From: Amorphophallus konjac
Taxonomy: Eukaryota; Streptophyta; Magnoliopsida; Alismatales; Araceae
Assembly (NCBI GenBank): GCA_022559845.1
Contig: CM040118.1
Span: 448,878,053-448,942,052 of the forward strand
Length of the DNA: 64,000 bases
Direction of reading: 5' to 3'
Made by a program: the position numbers and the translations under genes. The notes below the pieces were generated by a model, which saw nothing but the letters and a program-made list of their open reading frames with translations, was not told the DNA's origin and searched no databases. The stretch's first letter is position 1; each line of letters opens with the position of its first letter. Shown here piece after piece: positions 20,352 to 29,832 of the stretch.

Positions 20352-20507
20352 GTGACGGTTTAGAAATGGTGCGTCACACCACGTAACGGTCTAGGACTGG
20401 ACCGTTAGATATTGGCGGTTCAAATTCTTCAATGAAATAATTCAACTGACTTGACGGTCTAAGAAAGACGCGTCAGAGAATGTAACGGTCTGACGATAGA
20501 CCGTCAC
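20352..20507. repeat. Hairpin cluster upstream of antisense gene A (four units)
   Basis: Four units in two pairs within 300 nt of the ATG of antisense gene A, including 20482-20507 with complementary 9-nt arms. Confidence 0.75.
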
Positions 20508-21068
20508 ATTTCCTGAGCGTTCAAAAAAAAGAAACCGAACGGTCACAAACCATCATTCATGCTTCATTCGCCCTAACACTCAAAAAACCCCAATCGAGAG
20601 CTACCAAGGACCACCGGCGACCACCCACTGGAGATGGCCAGTGACGAGGCCCCACGGCCACTGAAGAGAAGGGAAAAGGGGATGAAGAGGAAGGCGAAAC
20701 GCCGCCTCCACCATCTGATAGAACAAGAGGTGGTTTCACCACCCGTGGAAGAAGAAACGATGACGATGGAGCCAACGGCGGAAGGAGAAGCTCCAACGGC
20801 TGAGGAGGATCAAGGGGAAGCACCCCAGAACGAAGGAGAACCCAAAGCACCAGAAAAGAAGAGGAAGAGGGGCCAAGATCGAGAGGTAAGCCCACCCGCC
20901 CTAATCTTCAATTTTTAATTTTTATGAGTTTTTAAGTGCATGCATGGACGACGGGAGGTAGAAAATGGGTCTATGAACCCATTAGGAACACATGTAGGCC
21001 ATTTGGCCACAGTGGGAAGCCAAGGGAAACAAAAGGGGAGAACGCCCTTTAGCAGAGAGCGTGACGGT

Positions 21069-21073
21069 CCTTC
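21069..21073. repeat. Target-site duplication of Copia solo LTR, left copy
   Basis: CCTTC. The right copy is at 23129-23133. Confidence 0.88.
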
Positions 21074-23128
21074 TGTTGAGTTATGGTTTTGATGATTGTT
21101 GTGATTATTGTTCATGACTGATATGGTTTTAATGATAACTAAACTTAATGTGTGATTATATGATGATAACTAAACTTGCATGGTTCGGATGGCAAATGGC
21201 AACGATTACATGATCTTGATCCTTGGTTTGTATATAATCTTTGGTTGAATGTTTGATGTCAATGGGATGCATATATAGATCATTTAGATTCACAAAATGA
21301 AGGCTTCATGAGAATCTTGGTTGAAAGTGGTAAATGGCATCGAAGTGATTGAACTTGCATTGTCTTAACTTCATTTACTCTCTTATGCAGGTTTAAAATG
21401 GAATGCCAATCCCATATGCAAAGGTATCAAGATTCATGGTGAGAACTTGGCACCTTGCATGTGTATATTTTTGGGAGAAAATGGTAGGTTTCCATTTGGA
21501 GTTTTTTGATCTTGATAGGATATATGGTTGATATGTGTTCTCACATTGCATATACACTTGGCAAATTAGACCCAATCACCTTGTTGAATGGCATCCTCAT
21601 AATATATGAAATTTGGTTCAATGATGCTATCTTATTGCATAAATTGGATAGCCATATGATCTTGATGTTATGTTATGGTTGATTGAGTTTTTCAAGTGTT
21701 TTCATCCTCCTTGTTAATGATTTCATGTATGTACTTCATGCATTCATCACTTGGGATCATTGGGCATGTTTTTCTACATGTTTACTAATATTTTTATTTT
21801 TTCTGTATTTTTTCTGCAGGTTTAGGTCGACCTAAAAGATAGTTTAGGTTGACCTAAAAACACTGTAGCTAGCGGTCGACCGCTAGGAGCTAGCGGTCGA
21901 CCGAAAATCCCAGAAACCAACGGGCAGCAGTTCTCTCAATAGCGGTCGACCGCCAGAAGCCACCGGTCGACCGCCAGCCCCGAGCCAACAAAAGTTGACT
22001 TTGTTCTCCACTTCGAGAAAAGCCATTCTCATTGCATTTCTTTAATCCTAATGACACCCAATCATCCACAAAACGTGGATCTGGTCTGGGACTTGTCCTT
22101 GGACCATTCAAGGGTCATAAAAATATATTTGTGAAGTCATAAACCCCCTTTTGCCCTTGGGTTCATAATAGACCTATTGGGGGTCTTTTTGGATGGTTCT
22201 AGAAGGGTGATCATGGTCTTTTCATGTCTTCTACATAGGCATATGTGTAAGCTGCGAATTTAGCAAGTGGAACTCTAATGTGTTCATTGTTTTCTATCTT
22301 GTAGGTGAAGAAAGGGAAGAAATGAAAGAAGAGCTCAAACCAAGAGGTTTTGAAGATTGCAGAAGAAGGAAAAGTGCAACAGATCAAGGAGAGGATCAAG
22401 AAGATATCAAAATCATCACCATCCGACTGGAGCTTCAAGCTACCATTTCTATTCGTCTTGAAAATCAAAGGGGGAACAATCTCTACATCCTTTAGTTGTT
22501 ATTTTGAGATGGTTGCCATGAGTTCTATTTTGATCTGAGCTTATATTGTTACTTGTGTTTACTTTCAAACCTGAAAATACTTTGTGTGTGTGACCGTTTG
22601 TGTATACGGTCGTGGTTAATCACCTGCGTGCGGTCGTATGTGTTATTGTGCTGCATTTGTTGCAGCGTGTGTATGCGTGTGTGGTAGTGATCCGGTTGTC
22701 GGATCGAGTTGGAGTTCATCCCTGTGTGTGTGTGTGTGTGTTGGAGCTTGTCTCCGTGTGTAGTTTGACGCCCATCCCCGTGTGTGTGTGTGCAGGTGTC
22801 GTCCTGCGTGTGTGGTTGGAGCATCGTCTCCATTTGGGGATTCATTCCCAAGTGAAGTTTCACCAGATTTGGTGAGGGGTGGACGTAGGATTGCCGTCGT
22901 TGCATCCGAGCCACCTTAAAAACCGCTGTGCATTGTGTGTTATTTGTGTGGTTTGATTGTTTTCGTTGTATGGTCGTGTGGGAACGGTGAGTTTGAGAGT
23001 ATTGGTTAATTAGTTTTTAATTGCTAATTATTGTTTACCACATATTTTGTAAAAAGCTAAAAGTTTCCTTAAAATCTGTAAACACCCAATTCACCCCCCT
23101 CTTGGGTGTCATTGATCGCGGGACTTCA
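21074..23128 (+). mobile_element. SIRE-like Copia solo LTR
   Basis: It begins TGTTGAGTTATGG and ends GGGACTTCA, flanked by CCTTC on both sides, 2055 bp, with no internal retrotransposon sequence. This is the usual product of recombination between two LTRs. Near the 3' end it has ATTCACCCCCCTCTTGGG, usual for SIRE-like LTRs, and the conserved block at 22873-22922. It lies in intron 1 of antisense gene A, same strand as that gene. It carries a GGTCGACC palindrome cluster (21825-21977) and a row of small hairpins (about 22815-22876). Confidence 0.88.
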
Positions 23129-23137
23129 CCTTCCAGC

Positions 23138-23208
23138 GACCGTCACGAGCCTAACGCATCACCCCTGGCGCTTTAGAGCCGTGTGACGCCCCACCGCAGG
23201 GCCGTCAC
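23138..23208. repeat. Hairpin cluster in intron 1 of antisense gene A
   Basis: Two complete units (about 23150-23175 and 23183-23208) plus the right arm of a third (23138-23146) whose left arm is at 21061-21069, on the other side of the solo LTR. Confidence 0.75.
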
Positions 23209-26028
23209 AATCACCAGATGTCACAACTGATTTTTAGGTTTTTAATTATTCAATTTTTTTGTTTGTTTTTATTATATGAATGTTATGCGATGTTGTTTAT
23301 GATGCAATTGACTAACTTAAGATCTAAATGCATGTAGGGAAAAAGAAGAACAAGAATATCATGGCTTCAGATCCGGGCGGTCTACCAGGCACTGCCCGAC
23401 TACCAGAGAGAGCGACTCGCAGCAATGGGATTCACCGAGGTGCTGAGCATCGAGGTGATCAGGATGGACACTCCGCTGCTATACGCATTGCACGAGAGAT
23501 GGGATCCAATCAGCAGAGCATTCATCTTCCCGTGGGGCCACATGATCCCCACACTGGAAGACATAGCGCGGATTACGGGATTGAGGGTCCACGGAGCGGC
23601 AGTGACTGGGTGGACTTATGGGAATTACAGGGAGTTCGCCCAGGAGCTGCTGGGCTTGGATTTGATCAGACCGGGCCAGACTTCATCCCAACTGTCGAGA
23701 TCGAGACTGCAAGAGAGCCTGGGGCTAAGAGGAGCAGCGATAGCAGTGGGAAAGCTACCTGAGGAGCATATAGGCCGAGTGATAGAGCAGGTGCGCCCAC
23801 ATGTGGCCGCAGAGGCGGGACCAGAGGGAGATCGCGTCCTGAGATGGTTCCTCATGCTACTGTTCGGGAAGCTGCTATTCGCGACCCGAGCCGACGTCAT
23901 TAGCTACAGACGGCTGCCATTGCTCGAGGACTTAGGCAGAGTCGGGAAGTACGCATGGGGGGCAGCGGTCCTGGCCTTCATGTTTGAGTCGCTCAGCACG
24001 ACAGACCGACAGACCATGCTGGGCGGCTTCTCACCTTTTCTACAGGTAAATTTGACTTAAATGCTTTCTATTATGATTATGCAAATGATAATGCAATGCA
24101 AATTACTGACATAACTCCTGAATGCAGATCTGGAGCTTCATATACCTCCCCGGAATAGGGAGAGGCACATTACTCCACCCCGAGCGGATCTCGATCGCCA
24201 GATGATGGGTAGTTGCGAGGGACTCAGGGTCGATCACTCGATTGACCCGGGCGATCCAGGACGAGTTGGATTCTTTCCCGCATACGGCGGTAAGCCCAGA
24301 ACTCTAAATGCTCTCTAAATGCTTTTAGATGCTCCTATATGCTTATAAATGCTGACAAGCTAACTAACATGATTTCCAGGTGAGATGGACCCCGTACTGG
24401 GACGAGAGTACCGAGGGACAGCCATGGGTCCAGACAGCCCTATCATACCGTGGGCGAGACGTGTGGTTGCACTGCATCAACGTCATCGAGCCACTCCACT
24501 ACCGCTTGATTTTGCGGACCCGGGGACTACACCAGCCAGAGGTGACCTTCCCACGCTGAGATGACGAACGCCCGGGCAAGTCATCAAAGGGGATTAGCGG
24601 CAATGTGGATTGGTGCGCCCGTAAGGCAAAATACGTCCATGATTGGAACAAGAGAGGTCGGGCGGTAAAGGAGCGGGCCGAGAGCGATGAGGCGTATTTG
24701 AAAGCCTTCGCCCGGCGGTACGGGGACTAGGTGTACCGAGGTACTCGACGACCGGTATGAACTTCTAAACCCTATTTCTAAATGCTTTTGCATGAAAATT
24801 TCCTATATGCACTGACTCATATGCTTTCTAAATGCAGCTAGACCCTGAGGGGAGGATAGCTGAGCTTGAGGGGCTACTCCACGCAACCATCCAGCAACGG
24901 GATGAGTACCGGACCACCCTGGAGCTTCTGGTAAGATTCTAAAACCTGAGACTTAAATGATTTCTGATCATGATTGACTAACTCTAATTCTAAATGCAGC
25001 GGGCTGAGGGAGCCCAAAGAGCCAGACCGAATGCCCCGTCATCTTCATCACAGCCTGCCGGGGGCAGAGCTGAGCGGGATGCCGAGTTCGCTCGAGCGGT
25101 TGCTCGGGCCGAGGAGGCGGAGGCCACCCTCGCGGAGCGGGTAAAAAACTAAATGCTTCTTTAGACCTAAATGCTTTTGATTTATGCAAATGCTTAATAT
25201 CCTGACAATGCAAAATGTAGGCGAGAGAGCTGACCGCAGCAACGGTCGAGGCGGAACATGCTCGAGTGGAGGCAAAGCGAGGACGATCGGAGGCAGAGCG
25301 ACTCCGGACAAAGCTGGCTGAGGCACGAGCCGAGGTGGAGAGACTCTGGACCGGGACAGCGGACTTGGAGCGCTACCGGACCGAGGCCCGGGAGACACGG
25401 CGTCAGATCTTTGAGTTGAAGATCAAACTGCGGATGATGGAGCGCACAATGAGGATGATGGGCCGAGGACCGGAGCGGAGCACCTCTCAAAGCGGGGCAC
25501 AGAGGAGCGTTGCCCCGAGCGGATTAGTAGCAGATTTCCTTGCCAACTCTTCCGGCCAGCGGAGAAACGAGAGGGCAGAGAGGGGACAGCAGGAGGAGAG
25601 TGCCTCCATAGCGCCACCGGCGAGGAGACCCGAGGACGGTGATGACAAGGGTGGCCCGGGAGACACGCCGACCGAGTGAGCTTGTTTTTTTGTTTTTCCT
25701 TCTTACTTGTACATGACTTATATAAATGGAAATGAATGCAGATTCTTTTTTTGTGTTTTTGTTGTTTTATGTGAATGAATGCATGCGTGAATGGAATGCA
25801 GATGAAATGGAATGGATGTGGATGTGAAAGGGATGTGAAGATGGATAGATGGCAGGAATGCGACATGGATGTGTGAATGTGTGGAATGAATGGAATGAAA
25901 TAGAAATGCATGTGAAAATGTGTGAAATGGCATGAAGGGGATGACTGAAGTCATGTAAATGGAACGGGACATGTGAAAATGAAGAACTATAGGCAGAAAG
26001 GAATAGCACAAACCTAGCAGCAGAGAAT

Positions 26029-26484
26029 GTGACGGTCTACGAAAGATGCGTCAGAGTTATGTAACTCACAAGCTGAAGTCCGTCAGAGATGACATAGACC
26101 AGACTGCAACCTGATCAGCAGGAAATGTGACGGTCCACTGGGGAGCGTCAGAATTATGTAACGGCCAGATCCAGGCTATTAGGGACGACAGAACAATGCT
26201 GGATTGAAGTAGCGTGCAGAAAATGTGATGACTCAGATGTGGAGCGTCAGAGCCAAGTAACGGCCGTAACCAGACCATCAGGAATGATTGAGCAAGAAGA
26301 AGCCAAGATCGAATAGCAGAAAAATGTGACGGCTTAGGGACCCCGCGTCACAGAAGGTAACGGTCATAGCTCAGACCGTTACGCTTGACAGAATGAGATT
26401 GGGCCAAAAATAAACCGACAATAAATGTGACGGCCTAGAATTGGAGCGTTAGAGACAAGTGACGGTCCTACGATAGACCGTTAG
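26029..26484. repeat. Hairpin cluster between antisense genes A and B (element 2), ten units
   Basis: Five close pairs. The unit 26357-26382 is a perfect 9-bp stem with an 8-nt loop. In most pairs the first unit has a GCGTCA right arm and the second the full GACCGTTA arm. The rest of 25680-26718 contains no gene that I can support; 25740-25980 is rich in GGAATG/GATGTGAA words. Confidence 0.8.
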
Positions 26485-26718
26485 AGAACGAGGTGTACTC
26501 CGAGATGGATTGCACCGTGAGAGCCCAAACCTGAAGGTTAACCATCTAAACCCCCACTAGAACTCTCCCAGACTTAAGATAAGGTCTCCTAACCCAAATC
26601 TTATCATCCTAGAGCCAAAAGCAAGCCTTAAAAACTCAGGAACTCTACCAAAAAATGTAGCTTTCCTTAATTCTCTGCTACAAGGGCCGAAGAACCTCTT
26701 CCTAAGGGCAGAAACACC

Positions 26719-28143
26719 ATGAAGAGAAGCTTTGAAGTGATGGTCATGGAGGAGAAGGTCTACACTGGACCTAGAGCAACGAGGAAGGAATATGGGGATT
26801 TGCAAAGGCTGACATCAATCCCCAAACATCTGAGCTCAAGTGCTCAAAGGGTGGTAAGTTTTAATGGTTCAAAAGTTATTAATTTCTGCACTTCAACTTC
26901 TCATGATTTCTTCTTCTTCTTCTAGCCTCTTTCCGGTCCAAGATGTTACTCCAACTTGAAGTGGGTGGCTCCCATGATCAATGAACTCCCTTTAGAAGTC
27001 TTAGCAATCCTTAGGGCATGGCACCTCCAACCTTTATGGGTCTTAGGCAAGAACCTTCAGAAATTATCTTTAGATTGGCCAAGCATTTCAGCTCTCATAG
27101 AATTGTGGCATCCTCCAACACATACCTTCATCTTCCCTTGCTTTGAAGCTTCAGTCCTATTAGAGGAGGTAGAAACCTACCTAGCCCTTCCAAAGACTAA
27201 GGTGGGGGATAAAGACCTAGTTTGCTATACGATGGAGCCTATTGACCCGTCCTTGATCTTGAGCGATTTCATTCACAATCCAAAGGACGTGAGGACAATG
27301 ATCAGCCCACACCACATTCACTTAATACCCATGGCTCAATGGATAGTCTCTCATTGCAAGAACAAGTGGGAGAGACATGAAGCAATAGCCAAGGCGGTGT
27401 CGGTTTGCTTATGCGGAGTCTTCCTTTTCACCACTACCGACCACCTCTTAGATACCCAAAATCTCAGCATTATTAGCGGGTTGTGGCGGGGAATGTCCAT
27501 CTCTCAAGCGATCCTCTCATACCTTTATGAAGGACTAAGCTCCGCTTGCTTAGGGGGGCCTCTATTCGGTTCCATGATACTCCTTGAGTGTTGGATGGGA
27601 GTGAGAGTCAAATTCCAACCCAAGGAAGATATAACTTCTGCTAGCCGGATCTTCGGGAGCCACCCTTTGTTCTTTATTGGAGGTGCCTTTGGATTTTCTT
27701 CTCAGGTTGAATGCAAGACGACGGACAAGAAAATACGGGATGAATGGCGTCTCTTCTTCAACACTTTGCCATTAGAGAAATTCATCATGCGACCAAGAAT
27801 CCTTTGGAGCGCTTTGCTTAGAATACCGCGGTGTCAAGGCCTGGACCTCCAGCTAGTGGGGAATACTACCATGGTGATCTACAACCCACACCGGTGCCAT
27901 CTTCAGATCGGACTACCTCGAACCGAAGTTCCTACACTATCACACTACCCTCCCCGTCTACCTAGGAAGATGGGGACCGAGGAGGATGAAAGAGCAGTTC
28001 GGAACGCGCTGACCATGTGGGAGATCAGTAAGGTGCGTCCGTGGCAAGAGGAAGTGAAAGAGAACAACGAAGCATGCCGTGGCTACGTGAAAGAATTGAG
28101 GGAGATCCGCCCTCTTGCGGATAGGAACTTGAATGTAGCTTGA
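26719..28143 (+). CDS. Antisense gene B of element 2: DUF7745-like protein, two exons, intact
   Basis: Exon 1 is 26719-26853 (donor GTAAGT), the intron is 72 nt, and exon 2 is 26926-28143 (acceptor TTCTAG). Exon sizes equal those of the element 1 copy, again giving 450 residues. The two proteins are about 85 % identical by eye, without gaps. Conserved blocks are EVETYLALPKTKVGD, DPSLILSDFIHNPKDVRTM, CLCGVFLF, SACLGGPLFGSMILLECW and KMGTEEDERA. It stays open although gag-pol of the same element has many lesions. Whether this reflects selection or chance is open; a short frame could escape by luck. Orientation is opposite to gag-pol. No catalytic motif is recognised. Confidence 0.8.
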
Positions 28144-28308
28144 TTTCGTTCATGAAATGATGATGTAAATTGACAATCAGAACTGATGTTGCATTAAGTT
28201 TAAGTGAATGAGTTTAAGTGAATGATATGAAAGTGATTTTAATTGAAATGAGCATGAGTTGTTGCTTGATTTGGTTAAAAAACTTGAAAAATAGAGTCTC
28301 TGGAGAGT

Positions 28309-28557
28309 GTAACGGTCCCGCAAAGGGCCGTTACCAGGATGTGACGGTTTGGCGATAGGCCGTCAGGGGAATGGACTGAGAATCCTATTCTCTGGAGGAT
28401 GTAACGGTCTAGCGACAGACCGTTAGAAGGATGTGACGGTCTGCATGAAGACCGTCAGAGATGGACCTGCTGAGAGAATGAAGCCAATGCCCTGAAGAAG
28501 GTGACGGTCACGGTTTGGACCGTTACATGACTGTGGCGGTCTGGAACTGGTGTGTTA
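28309..28557. repeat. Hairpin cluster downstream of antisense gene B (element 2), six units
   Basis: Three pairs, conserved in number and position with 3547-3796 of element 1. Most arms here are complete. Confidence 0.78.
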
Positions 28558-28789
28558 CAGACCTGGACCTGCATAGTCGTGAGATTTCAACCCGGGTTTG
28601 AACCTGCGTTCTGCATACACTTAGACAAGAAATAAGTTAGATCTGTTCTTAGACTCAACCCCTTGTCTTAAAGCAAGTTAGAGAATAACCATTTCTTGAT
28701 ATTCGGTCAAGGGGTGGAGCCTTATTAAATAGGCGGAAGAAATAATAGGAATAACACGATGCATGCAATGCATATGATGGAATTTTTGG

Positions 28790-29083
28790 AGTTTTTGGGA
28801 AATATCTAAATTTTTGTGAGATTTTGGAAATATTTGATTCTTTTGGGTTTTTAAATATGTGATTTTTTTTGATTTTGGAATATATGATTTATTTTTGGAC
28901 TTTGGAATATATGATGTTTTTGGGTTTTGAAATATATGATGTTTTTGGATTTTGAAATATATGATATTTTTTGATTTTGAAATATATGATGTTTTCAGAT
29001 TTTGAAATATATGATGTTTTTGGATTTTGAAATATATGACATTTTTGGATTTTGAAATATTTGATTTTTCTTAGATTTTGAAA
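28790..29083. repeat. About 25-bp AT-rich minisatellite (element 2)
   Basis: About ten units of TTTTTGGATTTTGAAATATA plus TGATG with small changes. The equivalent in element 1 (4035-4167) has about four less regular units. Confidence 0.85.
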
Positions 29084-29832
29084 ACCGATGCTTCCCCCGG
29101 CAACGTGGGCCCTCCTTATTACATCGAGAGTTCCCGAGGTTAGCGTGCAACAAGGTGACAACCCCCTGGCCAAGGCTCAACTTGCATGACGGTGTCTCTA
29201 CCAGGGCCATACCCAGGGTACTAATCTTGGTCCTAAAAAAAGGAAAAATAGAACACGGGGGTAAGCTTAGGCAAGATATAGAATTTTTTTAGGACTTGAT
29301 TTCCTCTCCAGACAATCCATTAGAGATTTGGTCTGTTGCGCCGGGACTTTGTGTCCGTCATCGAACCTTAGTCCACTGCATACGACCGGGCTCATTCGTC
29401 CCGCGGGGAACTGTACTGCCACTCTTGCCATGCCTAGCTTTTCTTTCTTGCCTTTTGGAGCTTTGGGATCATCATCAATAGACTTTTGAGATAATGCTTT
29501 TGATTTTGTCACAAAGATCGCTCCTTTGGTTTCTTCTTTTCCATTGCTCTATGGCGTCAGGTCATAACGGACTGCCCCTATTTGGGACCTCCTCTCGTCA
29601 GGGTGCCTGGATCAGTCATCGCCTCCTTATTCACCTCTTGCCCCTGGATTCAGCCGAAGAAAGAAACGGATAGGGACTTCGACCTTCCCCCAAAGCATGG
29701 CCAAGGAGAAACGATGTCTACAAAGCGGGACCTGACCAGGGATGTCGTGTAGTGTGTGATTGCCGTACTCGGGACTTCTTTCATGGCGAAGGGAAAGGAA
29801 CGCCTTGCTGTCGGGGTGGCACGGGTTAGACT
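29084..29832 (-). other. Conserved non-coding segment downstream of gag-pol (element 2)
   Basis: Homologous to 4168-4925 of element 1. No conserved ORF between the two copies. Confidence 0.55.

Larger units (their letters stand above)
20634..25679 (+). pseudogene. Antisense gene A of element 2: plant-mobile-domain protein with NLS and coiled-coil tail, seven exons, three stops
   Basis: Exons: 20634-20885, 23338-24045, 24128-24289, 24380-24754, 24838-24930, 25000-25140 and 25221-25679. Every intron is phase 0 with GT/AG ends; introns 2-6 are only 69-90 nt. The model gives 729 residues. Exon 1 is acidic and ends with a basic KKRKRG stretch continued by GKRRTR in exon 2, a likely nuclear signal. 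Exons 2-4 hold the plant mobile domain (PF10536 type, often annotated as PP7-long-form homologue): RWDPISRAFIFPWG, TLEDIARITGL, then WSFIYLPGIGRG and the WTPYWDE and YRLILR region. Exons 5-7 form the coiled-coil tail also seen at 76-1015. Stops at 24203 (TGA), 24557 (TGA) and 24728 (TAG) are each explained by one C-to-T change. Intron 1 holds a solo LTR. Known PMD proteins MAIN and MAIL1 act in transposon silencing; the role here is unknown. Confidence 0.8.

Noticed and set aside
26029..26484. CRISPR-like array (palindromic repeats of 26 nt with variable spacers)
   Set aside because: Plant nuclear retrotransposon context, degenerate arms, irregular spacing and no cas genes; the units are dispersed hairpins.
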